Assembly (NCBI GenBank): GCA_017991315.1
Contig: JAGOQS010000002.1
Location: 744,001-808,000, forward strand
Direction of reading: 5' to 3'
DNA length: 64,000 nucleotides
Source: Ferrovibrio sp.
Lineage (GTDB): Bacteria > Pseudomonadota > Alphaproteobacteria > Ferrovibrionales > Ferrovibrionaceae
Position 1 is the first letter of the stretch, and the number at the start of each line of letters is the position of its first letter. Shown here piece by piece: positions 18,873 to 27,976 of this stretch. Below the pieces are notes generated by a model. The model was not told the DNA's origin, did no database searches, and worked only from the letters and a program-made list of their open reading frames with translations. The position numbers were made by a program, and so were the translations under genes.

Positions 18873-20726
18873 TTATTCGCCGCCGCGGTACATTTCCTCG
18901 ATCATATCCTTGTACTTTTCATTCACGAACTTGCGCTTCAGCTTCATCGTCGGCGTCAGTTCGTCATCCTCGGCCGTGAGCTGCTGCTCGATCAGCCGGA
19001 ATTTCTTGATCGTCTCCACACGGGCGAAATTCTTGTTCACCTTCTCGATCTCCTGCCAGATCAGCTCCTGCACCTCGCGGGTGCGGCAGAGCGAGGCGAA
19101 GTTGGTGAAGGGAACGTTCAGGTCCTGGGCGTATTTCACCACATTGTCATGGTCGATCATGATCAGGCAGGTGAGGAATTTGCGGCGGTCGCCGATCACC
19201 ACCGCATCCGAGATATAGGGGCTGAATTTCAGCTGATTCTCGATCTCGGAGGGCGTGATGTTCTTGCCGCCGGCAGTGATGATGATGTCCTTCATCCGGT
19301 CGGTGATCTTGACCCAGCCTTCATTGTCGATGAGACCGACATCGCCGGTATGCAGCCAGCCGTCCTTCACCGTCTCGGCGGTTTTGGTCGGATTGTTGAG
19401 ATAGCCCATGAAAACATGCGGGCCGCGCAGCAGGATTTCGCCTTCGGGGCTGATCTTCACTTCCGTGTTCGGCACGCATTTGCCCACTGTGCCGAGCTTG
19501 AGGCGGTTATCCTGCGGCGCCGTGGCAAGGCCGACATTCTCGGTCTGGCCATAGACTTCGCGCATGTCCATGCCGAGCGCCAGATACCACTTGATCAGGT
19601 CGGGCGAAATCGGCGCGGCGCCCGTGGCAAGCCAGCGGCAGCGCTTGATGCCGATGATGCTCTTGACGTTCTTCAGCACCAGTTGATCGGCGAGCCAGAA
19701 AGCGGCGCGCAGGCCAAGCGAGGGGGTGCGGCCCTCCAGCTTGGTCTCGGCCATCAGGTAGCCGATGCCGAGCGCGTTCTTGTAGGCCCATTTGCCGATC
19801 GGCGTGGCATCCTTCATGCGGATGGCGATGGCGGAGAAGAACTTCTCCCACAGGCGCGGCACGGCAAAGAACAGGGTCGGCTGCACTTCCTGCAGGTTCT
19901 GCGCCACCGTGTCCGGGCTTTCGGCGAAATTCACCGTCGAGCCGGATTTCAGCGGCCACAGCACAGTGAAACCGCGCTCGGCGATATGGCAGAGCGGCAG
20001 GAAGGAAAGCTGCTCATCGGACGGATACTGCTCCATCAGCTTGTAGCTATTCTCAAGCTGGAACAGCAGATTGCTGTGGCTGATCATGGCGCCTTTGGGT
20101 GCACCGGTGGTGCCTGAGGTATAGATCAGGATCGCCAGGTCATCGGGCTTGCCCTTGGCCAGCTCGGCTTCCCAGAAGCCAGGATGCTGTTCGCCGAAGG
20201 CCTGGCCGAGCTTGAGCAGCTCATCGAAGCTGATCACCATCGGGTCGCGGAAATCGCGCAGGCCCTCCATGTCGATCACGATGATCTTCTTCAGCGTCGG
20301 TACGCGGTCGCGCACCTCCAGCGCCTTGTCGAGCTGTTCCTCATTCTCGGCGATATAGACGACGGTGCGGCTGTCGTTGAGAATATACTCGACCTGCTTG
20401 GCGGAATCGGTGGTGTAAATGCCGTTCGTCACGCCGCCGATGCCCTGGGTGCCCATATCGGCATAGAGCCATTGCGGGTTACCTTCCGAGATCACCGACA
20501 CGACATCGCCGCGCTTCACGCCAAGGGCAGCCAACCCCAGGCCGGTATTCTTGGCATTTTCGCCATACTGGCGCCAGGTGATGGCATTCCAGATGCCGAA
20601 ATCCTTTTCGCGCAGCGCGATGGCTTCGCCACGTTCGGCGCACCGACGCCAGAAATAGCGCGGGATCGTATCGCGCTGGATGACTTCGAGAATGTCCTTG
20701 TCGATCGCCACGTTCATTGCGGTCAT
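18873..20726 (-). CDS. long-chain acyl-CoA synthetase (FadD15-like, AMP-forming)
   Basis: Activates a carboxylic acid to its CoA thioester using ATP. The 617-residue protein has the ANL-superfamily motifs: P-loop YTSGTTGAPKGAMISH, the A5 region EVYGQTENVG, the adenylate motif HTGDVGLIDNEGWVKITDRM and the catalytic lysine region near LTPTMKLKRKFV. Length and the long insert before the C-terminal domain are typical of the FadD15/eukaryotic-like long-chain group. A GGGGAG box stands seven bases before the ATG. The gene is placed between livF and the binding-protein genes, suggesting that the imported compound is activated on arrival. Acyl specificity cannot be deduced. Confidence 0.9.
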   Translation of the reverse strand: MTAMNVAIDKDILEVIQRDTIPRYFWRRCAERGEAIALREKDFGIWNAITWRQYGENAKNTGLGLAALGVKRGDVVSVISEGNPQWLYADMGTQGIGGVTNGIYTTDSAKQVEYILNDSRTVVYIAENEEQLDKALEVRDRVPTLKKIIVIDMEGLRDFRDPMVISFDELLKLGQAFGEQHPGFWEAELAKGKPDDLAILIYTSGTTGAPKGAMISHSNLLFQLENSYKLMEQYPSDEQLSFLPLCHIAERGFTVLWPLKSGSTVNFAESPDTVAQNLQEVQPTLFFAVPRLWEKFFSAIAIRMKDATPIGKWAYKNALGIGYLMAETKLEGRTPSLGLRAAFWLADQLVLKNVKSIIGIKRCRWLATGAAPISPDLIKWYLALGMDMREVYGQTENVGLATAPQDNRLKLGTVGKCVPNTEVKISPEGEILLRGPHVFMGYLNNPTKTAETVKDGWLHTGDVGLIDNEGWVKITDRMKDIIITAGGKNITPSEIENQLKFSPYISDAVVIGDRRKFLTCLIMIDHDNVVKYAQDLNVPFTNFASLCRTREVQELIWQEIEKVNKNFARVETIKKFRLIEQQLTAEDDELTPTMKLKRKFVNEKYKDMIEEMYRGGE

Positions 20727-20749
20727 GACGCTCTCCCCTATTCCCAGCC

Positions 20750-21523
20750 TCAGCGCCAGGTCTTGCGTTTCTTCCAGCGGCGCTTGCCGCGCACGCCCTC
20801 TTCCTTCTGGCCGAGGTAGAATTCCTTGATGTCTTCCTTCTCGAGCAGGCGCTCGCAGGTATCTTCCATCACGATGCGGCCAACCTCGAGCACATAGCCG
20901 AAATGCGCAGTATGCAGCGCCACATTGGCGTTCTGCTCAACGAGCAGGATAGTAGTGCCCTGCTCCTTGTTGATGCGCACAACAATCTCGAAGATTTCCT
21001 TCACCAGCTTCGGCGACAGGCCGAGCGAGGGCTCGTCCAGCAGCAGCAGCTTCGGGCGGCCCATCAGGGCGCGGCCAATCGCCAGCATCTGCTGCTCGCC
21101 ACCCGACATCGAACCGGCCGGCTGGCTCTCGCGCTCTTTGAGACGCGGAAAATAGCTGAACACCAGCTCGATATCCTTGGCGATGCCATCGCGGTCGCTC
21201 CGCGTATAGGCCCCCATCATCAGGTTCTCGCGCACTGTGAGGAACGGGAAAGTCTCGCGGCCTTCCGGCACATGGCCGATGCCAAGCCGCATCACCTTGT
21301 CCGGATCCATCTTCTGGATCTCGCGGCCCTCGAAGATGACGCTGCCCTTCTGCGGGTCCATGACGCCGGAGATGGTCTTGAGGATCGTGGTCTTGCCGGC
21401 GCCGTTGGCGCCCAGGACCGTGACAATGGAGCCTTCCGGCACTTCCAGGCTGACGCCGCGGATGGCCATGATCGGACCGTAATAGGTCTCGATGTTCAAC
21501 AGCTTGAGGATCGGTTCCGCCAC
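20750..21523 (-). CDS. livF: branched-chain-type ABC transporter ATP-binding protein LivF
   Basis: A 257-residue ABC ATPase with Walker A GANGAGKTT, signature MSGGEQQMLAIGRAL, Walker B LLLLDEPSLGLSP and a His switch region VEQNANVAL. It ends with a short basic tail rich in Lys, Arg and Trp not usual for LivF. It follows livG by 3 bp and is part of livH-livM-livG-livF. The liv name marks the family; the transported compound is not known to be an amino acid. Confidence 0.92.
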   Translation of the reverse strand: MAEPILKLLNIETYYGPIMAIRGVSLEVPEGSIVTVLGANGAGKTTILKTISGVMDPQKGSVIFEGREIQKMDPDKVMRLGIGHVPEGRETFPFLTVRENLMMGAYTRSDRDGIAKDIELVFSYFPRLKERESQPAGSMSGGEQQMLAIGRALMGRPKLLLLDEPSLGLSPKLVKEIFEIVVRINKEQGTTILLVEQNANVALHTAHFGYVLEVGRIVMEDTCERLLEKEDIKEFYLGQKEEGVRGKRRWKKRKTWR

Positions 21524-21526
21524 GTG

Positions 21527-22285
21527 TCAGCCCCCCAGATACGCCTTGACCACTTCAGGGTGGCTCTGCACCTCGCGGGCGGTGCCGGTGGCCAGCACGC
21601 GGCCGTAATTCAGCGCCAGAACGCGGTCCGACACCTCGTTCACCAGGCTCATGTCGTGTTCCACCATCAGCACGCTGATGCCGAGATCGTCGCGGATATC
21701 CTGGATCCACCAGGCCATGTCCTCGGTTTCCTCGGTGTTGAGGCCCGAGGAAGGCTCGTCCAGCAGCAGCAGTTTCGGCTCGGTGCAGAGCGCGCGGGCC
21801 AGTTCCACCACCTTGCGCGCACCATAGGGCAGGTTCACGATCATGGTGTCGCGGTATTGCTGCAGGTCGAGGAAGTCGATCACCTCCTCCGCCTTCTCGC
21901 GATGCGCCACTTCCATTTTCCGCACGCTGGGCAGAAACAGCAATTCGGTGAGCAGGTTGGAGCCGCGATGGCAATGGCGACCGAGCAGCAGGTTCTGCAG
22001 CACCGTGGCATGCTCGAACAGCTCGATATTCTGGAAGGTGCGGGCGATGCCGAGCTTGGCGATATCATGCGGCGGCAGCCTGGTGATGTCCTGATCCTGG
22101 AATACCAGCCGGCCCTCGGTCGGGTTATAGATGCGGCTGATCAGGTTGAACACCGTGGTCTTGCCGGCGCCATTCGGGCCGATGATGGTGAACACGGTGC
22201 CCTGCTCGACCTCGAAGTCGACCCCGTCCACCGCCTTGATGCCGCCGAAGTTGATGGCGATGTTTTCGGCTTTGAAGAAGGTCAC
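21527..22285 (-). CDS. livG: branched-chain-type ABC transporter ATP-binding protein LivG
   Basis: A 252-residue ABC ATPase with Walker A GPNGAGKTT, the degenerate signature LPYGARKVVELARAL that is normal for LivG, and Walker B LLLLDEPSSGLN, followed by VEHDMSLV. The start overlaps the livM stop by 4 bp (ATGA, 22282-22285), implying translational coupling. Works with LivF as a heterodimer under the LivH/LivM permease. Confidence 0.93.
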   Translation of the reverse strand: MTFFKAENIAINFGGIKAVDGVDFEVEQGTVFTIIGPNGAGKTTVFNLISRIYNPTEGRLVFQDQDITRLPPHDIAKLGIARTFQNIELFEHATVLQNLLLGRHCHRGSNLLTELLFLPSVRKMEVAHREKAEEVIDFLDLQQYRDTMIVNLPYGARKVVELARALCTEPKLLLLDEPSSGLNTEETEDMAWWIQDIRDDLGISVLMVEHDMSLVNEVSDRVLALNYGRVLATGTAREVQSHPEVVKAYLGG

Positions 22286-23358
22286 CGGTTGCGCTCCGAC
22301 TTGGTGTAGGACTTCTGCTTCTTGAATGTCGCCCGCTTGTACATCGGGAACAGCGAGAAGAAGAGCTTCAGCTTGAGCCAGCGGCCATAGATGCCGTAGG
22401 GCTCGAACAGAATGAAGCAGACCAGGATGAGGCCGAACAGGCCGGGCTCGAGGCCCGGCTGGCGCGCAATAGTTTCAGGCAGGTAGTCGCGGCCGATGGC
22501 GATCAGCACCGGCAAGGCGCCCACGAAGGCCGCGCCGTAGATGGCGCCGTGGATCGAGCCGAGGCCGCCCACCACCACCATCAGCAGCAACTGGATCGAG
22601 AGCAGGATGTTGAAGGCATCCGGCGCGAGATAGCCGATCTTGTGCCCGAACAATGCGCCGCCGAAGCCGGTGAAGCCGGCCGAGACGGCGAAGGCCGTGG
22701 TCTTGTAGCGCGCCAGATTGACGCCCATCGACTGAGCCGCAACCTCGGAATCGCGGATGGCGATGAAGGCGCGGCCGGTTGGCGAGCGCAACAGGTTCAG
22801 CGCCGCCAGCACCGCCAGCACCAGGCAGAAGAAGGTGAGATAATAGAACGGCACGTCGTCGGTCAGCGCGACGCCGAAATACTCTGGACGCGAAACCGCG
22901 AAGCCCTTGAAGCCACCGGTGACGCTTTCCCATTTCACCAGCACGTGCTCGATAATGAAGGCGAAGGCCAGCGTGACAATGGCGAGGTACAGGCCGGTGA
23001 GCTTCAGCACGCGCGAACCGATCACCATGCCGATGAAGGCCGAAAGCAAAGTTGCCGCTGTGATGGCGATGATGAACGGCACGCCGTGGTGCAGCAGCAC
23101 TGCATGCGTGTAGGCGCCGATACCAAGAAACGCGGCATGGCCCAGCGACACCTGGCCGGTATAGCCGGTAAGCAGCATCAGGCCGATGCCAACGATGGAG
23201 AGGATGAAGACGTAGGAAATCTCGCCGAGCCAGAAATCCTCCAGCACGAAAGGCGCCAGCAGCAGCACGAGCAAAAGCAGCCCGTACCAGAAGCGGTCCA
23301 CCTTGTCGCGGGTGAGGTTGATATCCTGGTTATAGTCGGTCTTGAAGAAGAAACGCAT
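22282..23358 (-). CDS. livM: branched-chain-type ABC transporter permease LivM
   Basis: A 358-residue inner-membrane permease with about ten hydrophobic helices from residue 25 on and the family stretch GYTGQVSLGHAAFLGIGAY. The C-terminus is basic and cytosolic. It starts 3 bp after livH and overlaps livG by 4 bp. Pairs with LivH to form the channel. Confidence 0.93.
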   Translation of the reverse strand: MRFFFKTDYNQDINLTRDKVDRFWYGLLLLVLLLAPFVLEDFWLGEISYVFILSIVGIGLMLLTGYTGQVSLGHAAFLGIGAYTHAVLLHHGVPFIIAITAATLLSAFIGMVIGSRVLKLTGLYLAIVTLAFAFIIEHVLVKWESVTGGFKGFAVSRPEYFGVALTDDVPFYYLTFFCLVLAVLAALNLLRSPTGRAFIAIRDSEVAAQSMGVNLARYKTTAFAVSAGFTGFGGALFGHKIGYLAPDAFNILLSIQLLLMVVVGGLGSIHGAIYGAAFVGALPVLIAIGRDYLPETIARQPGLEPGLFGLILVCFILFEPYGIYGRWLKLKLFFSLFPMYKRATFKKQKSYTKSERNR

Positions 23359-23361
23359 GAC

Positions 23362-24234
23362 CTACACCCGCTTGCGACCGATATTGCCGAACAGCCCCTG
23401 CGGACGCAGGAACAGCACCAGCAGGATGACGATGTAGGCCGCCACATCCTTGAGGCCTTCTTCAAGGTAGACGCCGGAGAACTGCTCGATGACACCGATC
23501 ACCATGCCACCGATCACCGCACCGGGGATCGAGCCGAAGCCGCCGAGCACGGCGGCGGCGAAAGCCTTGAGGCCGAGCAGGCCCATGGTGACATCGATCA
23601 GCGCCACCGGCGCCAGCAGCAGGCCGGCCACGGCGGCAACGCCGGCCGAGATCGCCCAGATCAGCGAGAAGATCATCTTCACCGGAATGCCCATGTAGTA
23701 GGCGGCGAGCTGGTTCTGCGACGCTGCCTGCATCGCCACGCCAATACGGGTGTAGCGGAAGAAGGCGAACAGCATTGCACAGAGGATCGCGGTGCCGGCG
23801 ATGATCGAAAGGGAGACATTGGCAATCAGCAGGCCGCCAAGCCGGGTGACGCCACCAGTGAACGGCGTTTCGAAGGCGCGCGTTTCGGTGCCCCAGGTCA
23901 TCGAGGCGCCGGCGCGGAAGATGAAACCGAGGCCGATGGTGAGCATCACCACGGCGAATTGCGGCTGGCCAATCACCTGGCGCAGAATCAGTGCGTCGAG
24001 CAGGTAGCCGAATGCGGCCATCACCAGGACTGCGGCGACGAAGCCGACCCAGTAATTGTAGCCCATCAGCTCGATGACGGTGAAGGCGACGAAGGCCCCC
24101 AGCATCATCAGGTCGCCCTGGGCGAAATTCACCATTTCGGTGGCTTTGTAAATCAGCACGAAACCGAGCGCGACTAGGCCGTAGATGCAACCTGATGCCA
24201 GGCCGTTCAACAGCAACTGAACGATCTCAGACAG
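23362..24234 (-). CDS. livH: branched-chain-type ABC transporter permease LivH (probable CTG start)
   Basis: Inner-membrane permease with the LivH hallmarks GLASGCIYGLVALGFVLIY and NFAQGDLMMLGAF. The first ordinary start codon in frame is a TTG at 24216, but it has no ribosome site. A strong GGGAGGAGG (24240-24248) sits five bases before an in-frame CTG at 24234, which gives the N-terminus LSEIVQLLLNGLASG that homologs show as MSEIVQ. I therefore place the start at the CTG; with TTG the protein is 284 residues, with CTG 290. First gene of the transport cluster. Confidence 0.88.
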   Translation of the reverse strand: MSEIVQLLLNGLASGCIYGLVALGFVLIYKATEMVNFAQGDLMMLGAFVAFTVIELMGYNYWVGFVAAVLVMAAFGYLLDALILRQVIGQPQFAVVMLTIGLGFIFRAGASMTWGTETRAFETPFTGGVTRLGGLLIANVSLSIIAGTAILCAMLFAFFRYTRIGVAMQAASQNQLAAYYMGIPVKMIFSLIWAISAGVAAVAGLLLAPVALIDVTMGLLGLKAFAAAVLGGFGSIPGAVIGGMVIGVIEQFSGVYLEEGLKDVAAYIVILLVLFLRPQGLFGNIGRKRV

Positions 24235-24366
24235 CTTAGCCTCCTCCCTTGCCGGCGCTTTTCGCGCCTGACGATTCTGTGCTTATGTTTGCCGTCAAGG
24301 TTGAAACATTATGGAAGGGCGCGGGGCGGGTCAATCCGTTTCCGGCTCGGATGAACCACGGTAACG

Positions 24367-24379
24367 TGACGTAACGTCA
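24367..24379. promoter_or_regulatory. TGACGT-A-ACGTCA palindrome before the hydrolase gene
   Basis: A perfect 13-bp palindrome that also forms a direct repeat of GTAACGT (24361-24367 and 24371-24377). It lies in the 171-bp divergent region between livH and the metallo-hydrolase gene, 26 bp before the latter. Operator role is inference. Confidence 0.4.
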
Positions 24380-24405
24380 ATATTTTTCCCGGGAGCGGCG
24401 CAGGT

Positions 24406-25314
24406 ATGAACATCCCCTTCGTGAAGCAGTTGGACTTCACCTATGGCCAGGCCGCACGGCTGACCCCCCTGGTGCGGCGCGTGGTGGCGCAGAACCCCTC
24501 GGCTTTCACCTTCCACGGTACCGGCACCTATATCATCGGCCAGGGCAAGGTGGCGGTGATCGATCCCGGGCCGGATGATCCGGCGCATATCCAGGCCTTG
24601 CTGGACAGTATCCCGGGCGAGACGGTGAGCCATATCCTGATCACCCATACCCACCGCGACCACTCCCCTGGCGCCGCGCTGCTCAAAAAGCACACAAATG
24701 CGCCAAGCTACGGCTTCGGTCCGCATCCGGTTTCACCGGGCGGCGGTATGGTGGAGGAAGGCGGCGACCATGATTACCGCCCCGATGTGATACTCAAGGA
24801 TGGCGATGTGGTGCAGGGCGAAGGCTGGACCGTTACCGCACTGCACACGCCAGGCCATATCTCGAACCACCTCTGCTTCTCGCTGCATGAAGAAGCGGCG
24901 CTGTTTTCCGGCGATCATGTCATGGGCTGGTCAACCACGGTGATCTCGCCGCCGGATGGCAACATGACGGATTATTACGCCTCGTTGCGCAAATTGCTGC
25001 CCCGCAGCGAAACCGTCTATTATCCCACCCACGGTGCGCCGATTGGCCAGGCCACCACCGGCATCACGCCGCAAGCCTTTGTTACAGGGCTGATCAAGCA
25101 TCGCGAGGCGCGCGAGGCGCAGATCATGGCTTGCCTGGCCAACGGGCCGCAGACCATCCCGGCCATGGTTGAACGCATGTACGCCGATGTGCCGAAGCAA
25201 CTGCACGGCGCCGCCGGCCGCTCGGTGCTGGCGCATCTGCTTCACATGGTGTCGGATGGGCGGGTGAAGGCTGCGCCTGCCGCCAACGAAACCGCATTAT
25301 ACAGCGCCGCTTAA
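24406..25314 (+). CDS. MBL-fold metallo-hydrolase (LACTB2-like)
   Basis: A 302-residue metallo-beta-lactamase-fold protein. The metal site is complete: THTHRDHSPG (HxHxDH), a later His in HTPGHISNHLCF, Asp in FSGDHVMGW and His in YYPTHGAP. The C-terminal helical domain (from about residue 220, KHREAREAQIM) is the winged-helix-like tail of the LACTB2 group, some of which are nucleases and others thioesterases or lactonases. GGGAG stands about ten bases before the ATG. Transcribed divergently from the transport cluster; no functional link is proven. Confidence 0.85.
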   Translation: MNIPFVKQLDFTYGQAARLTPLVRRVVAQNPSAFTFHGTGTYIIGQGKVAVIDPGPDDPAHIQALLDSIPGETVSHILITHTHRDHSPGAALLKKHTNAPSYGFGPHPVSPGGGMVEEGGDHDYRPDVILKDGDVVQGEGWTVTALHTPGHISNHLCFSLHEEAALFSGDHVMGWSTTVISPPDGNMTDYYASLRKLLPRSETVYYPTHGAPIGQATTGITPQAFVTGLIKHREAREAQIMACLANGPQTIPAMVERMYADVPKQLHGAAGRSVLAHLLHMVSDGRVKAAPAANETALYSAA

Positions 25315-25433
25315 ACAGAACCGTATGATTACCGATTAACGCCTGCTGCGGGTTTCCATTGCCAACACCCTATGGTAGCGGCAAACTGGCAACCGCCGAC
25401 AGAATGGCGGCAACCTTAGGCACGAGGGGATCG

Positions 25434-25985
25434 GTGAGCAGTACGCTTGATGACGAGATCCGCAAATCGACATACCCGCGCATCGTGGGTTTCGGTTTCC
25501 TGGACAATTGCTCGCCCAAAATCCGCCGCATGTGGGAATACTGGAACGCGCAACGCGGCGACCGGCTAATGCCATCGCGCCAGGATATCGACCCGCTGCA
25601 GATGCCGCGCGACCTGCTGCCCTGCATCCTGCTCACCGAAGTGCTGCCGGAGGCGCCCTGGCTGCGCTATCGCCTGGTCGGCACCGCCCAAGCCGCCTTG
25701 CGCGGCCGCGATCCTACCGGCCAGCCGGTGCAGGGCAATTACATGGGCGCCCATCTTGGCATCCCCGGCGACGATGTGATGCTGAACTACCGTATCGTGA
25801 TCGAGAAGCGCACCGTGGTTTACACCTACAATCCGATCATCGGCGCCATGCCCGATGGCAGTTCGATGCGCCAGATGCCATGGCATGCCAGCAGTTCGGT
25901 GCTGATGCCGCTCTCAAGCGATGGCGACAATGTGGACATGGTGTTCTGTTTCAGCGACCTGGATAAGGATGGCCTGCACCCATGA
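25434..25985 (+). CDS. PAS_5-family sensor-like protein
   Basis: A protein of about 183 residues of the alphaproteobacterial PAS_5 family. Seen features are the N-terminal WEYWNAQRGDRLMPSRQDIDP, then LRYRLVGTAQAALRGRDPTG, and the closing strand LMPLSSDGDNVDMVFCF. The GTG at 25434 was chosen because GAGGGG lies four to five bases upstream. It has no output domain. It overlaps the next gene by 4 bp (ATGA). Members are thought to be single-domain PAS sensors of unknown ligand. A relative is encoded at 46887-47366. Confidence 0.75.
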   Translation: MSSTLDDEIRKSTYPRIVGFGFLDNCSPKIRRMWEYWNAQRGDRLMPSRQDIDPLQMPRDLLPCILLTEVLPEAPWLRYRLVGTAQAALRGRDPTGQPVQGNYMGAHLGIPGDDVMLNYRIVIEKRTVVYTYNPIIGAMPDGSSMRQMPWHASSSVLMPLSSDGDNVDMVFCFSDLDKDGLHP

Positions 25986-26251
25986 GTTCCGCATCCATGA
26001 ATAGCGTGACCGACAACACCGCCCGCAGCCAGTACGAACTGGACGTGAATGGCCAGACGGTGTTCGCCCGCTACCGCCGCCAGGAGGGCCAGACCCTGAT
26101 CCTGCACGTGGAAGCGCCCGTGAATTTGCGCGGCACCGGCGCCGCCGATCGGTTGATGCGCGGCATCGTCGCACTCGCCGCCGAGCAGGGCACGACTTTG
26201 GTGCCGCTCTGCTCCTATGCCCGCGCCTGGATGGCGCGGCATCCAGGCTAA
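25982..26251 (+). CDS. small GNAT-fold N-acetyltransferase (YjdJ/GNAT_2 type)
   Basis: An 89-residue protein matching the very short GNAT_2 family: strand ILHVEAPVNLRGTGAADRLM carries the acetyl-CoA pyrophosphate loop (RGTGAA), and the C-terminus has the family's VPLCSYARAWMARHP. Translationally coupled to the PAS_5 gene by an ATGA overlap. Substrate unknown. Confidence 0.82.
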   Translation: MSSASMNSVTDNTARSQYELDVNGQTVFARYRRQEGQTLILHVEAPVNLRGTGAADRLMRGIVALAAEQGTTLVPLCSYARAWMARHPG

Positions 26252-26256
26252 TCGCT

Positions 26257-26288
26257 GAAATGAAAACGGCCGGGCTTGTAGCCCGGCC
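26257..26288 (-). terminator. intrinsic terminator after the acyl-CoA ligase gene
   Basis: GGCCGGGC and GCCCGGCC pair (26268-26275 with 26281-26288; an extra T-A pair closes a 3-nt loop). On the minus strand GTTTTCATTTC follows. It serves the minus-strand gene and sits between two convergent genes. Confidence 0.82.
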
Positions 26289-26326
26289 ATTGATACCTTG
26301 CGATGCGTGACGAACAGGCGCCTTGA

Positions 26327-27976
26327 TCACGCCCCCGGGGTGGGCAGCTTGTAATCCTTGAACTGCTCGCGCAGCTTGGTCTTGAGCAGCTTGCCGGTAG
26401 CGGTATGCGGCAGTTCGGTGACGAACACCACATCGTCCGGCAGCCACCACTTGGCGATCTTGTCGTCGAGGAATTTGAGCAATTCCTCCTTGGTGACCTC
26501 CTGGCCGGGCTTCTTGATCACCAGCAGCAGCGGGCGTTCCTGCCACTTGGCATGGAACACGCCGATAACCGCCGCCTCCTGCACCGCCGGATGGCCGACA
26601 GCGGCATTCTCAAGGTCGATCGAGGAGATCCACTCGCCACCGGACTTGATCACGTCCTTGGCGCGGTCGGTGATCTGCATGTAACCATCGGCATCAAGCG
26701 TCGCCACGTCGCCGGTGGTGAAATAGCCGTCGGCGTCGATAACGTTGCCGCCCTCGCCCTTGAAATAGCCCTTGGTGATCCACGGGCCGCGCACCTTCAC
26801 ATTGCCGAAGGCGACGCCGTCGCGCGGCAATTCGCGGCCTTCGTCGTCGGTGATCTTGATATCAACGCCATAGACCGTGCGGCCCTGCTTGGCCTGCACA
26901 TCCAGGCGCTTCTCCAGCGGCAGGTCGCCGTGCTTCTTCAGCAGGTTGCCGGTGGTGCCCAGCGGCGACATCTCGGTCATGCCCCAGGCATGGATGACGA
27001 AGCAGTTGAACTGCTTGGCGAAGCGCTCGATCATTGCGCGCGGCGCCGCCGAGCCGCCGATGACGCAACGCTCCAGCTTGATATCGACCTTGGTGTCGAG
27101 CGACGGATTAGCATCGATATACTGGAAGAAGGCGAGCCACACGGTGGGTACGCCGAGCGAGAAATTACACTTCTCGTCGCGCAGCAGTTCATACACGCTC
27201 TTGCCGTCGAGCGCCGGGCCGGGGAAGACCAGCTTGGCGCCACTCATGCAGGCGCCATAGGGCACGCCCCAGGCATTGGCATGGAACAGCGGCACGATCA
27301 CCAGGGCCGAGTCAGCCGAGCCGAGATTGAGGCCGTCGCGCTGGCAGACGGCGTAGCTGTGCAGCACGGTGGAGCGGTGCGAATACAGCACGCCCTTCGG
27401 ATTGCCGGTGGTGCCGGAGGTGTAGCAAAGCGAGGAAGCCGTACGCTCGTCGAATTCCGGCCAGTCATAGTCGCTGCTCTCGGCGCCGATCAGGTCCTCG
27501 TAGCAATGCAGGTTGGGGATCTTGCTGTCCTTGGGCATATGCGCCGCATCGGTCATCAGCACAAAGCCCTTCACGGTCTTGAGCTGCGGCACCAGCTTTT
27601 CTACCAGCGGCAGGAAGGTCAGGTCGAAGAACAGGTAGCTGTCCTCGGCGTGATTGACGATGTAGTCGATCTGCTCCGGGAACAGGCGCGGGTTGACGGT
27701 ATGCAGCACGGCGCCCATGCCGGACACGCCGTAATAGAGTTCAAAATGGCGGTAGGTGTTCCAGGCCAGGGTGCCGATGCGGTCGCCGAGCTTGACGCCC
27801 AGCCGGGTCAGCGCATTGGCGAGCTGCTTCGAGCGGTCGCGCAGGTCGCGGTAAGTATAACGGTGGATCGGCCCCTCGACAGACCGGGTCACGATCTCGG
27901 TGCGGCCATGGTACAGCGCCGCGAACTCGATCAGCGACGAAATCAGCAGCGGACGATCCTGCGTCAAACCAAGCAT
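26327..27976 (-). CDS. medium/long-chain acyl-CoA ligase (AlkK/DmdB-like clade)
   Basis: A 549-residue AMP-forming ligase. Motifs: [19 protein letters not shown] (P-loop), [30 protein letters not shown] and the C-terminal catalytic lysine in [16 protein letters not shown]. The N-terminus ([36 protein letters not shown]) places it in the clade with AlkK fatty-acid ligases and DmdB 3-methylthiopropionate ligases; I cannot separate these two by eye. GGGAGGAA precedes the ATG by four bases. It stands alone between convergent and divergent neighbours. Confidence 0.87.
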   Translation of the reverse strand: MLGLTQDRPLLISSLIEFAALYHGRTEIVTRSVEGPIHRYTYRDLRDRSKQLANALTRLGVKLGDRIGTLAWNTYRHFELYYGVSGMGAVLHTVNPRLFPEQIDYIVNHAEDSYLFFDLTFLPLVEKLVPQLKTVKGFVLMTDAAHMPKDSKIPNLHCYEDLIGAESSDYDWPEFDERTASSLCYTSGTTGNPKGVLYSHRSTVLHSYAVCQRDGLNLGSADSALVIVPLFHANAWGVPYGACMSGAKLVFPGPALDGKSVYELLRDEKCNFSLGVPTVWLAFFQYIDANPSLDTKVDIKLERCVIGGSAAPRAMIERFAKQFNCFVIHAWGMTEMSPLGTTGNLLKKHGDLPLEKRLDVQAKQGRTVYGVDIKITDDEGRELPRDGVAFGNVKVRGPWITKGYFKGEGGNVIDADGYFTTGDVATLDADGYMQITDRAKDVIKSGGEWISSIDLENAAVGHPAVQEAAVIGVFHAKWQERPLLLVIKKPGQEVTKEELLKFLDDKIAKWWLPDDVVFVTELPHTATGKLLKTKLREQFKDYKLPTPGA

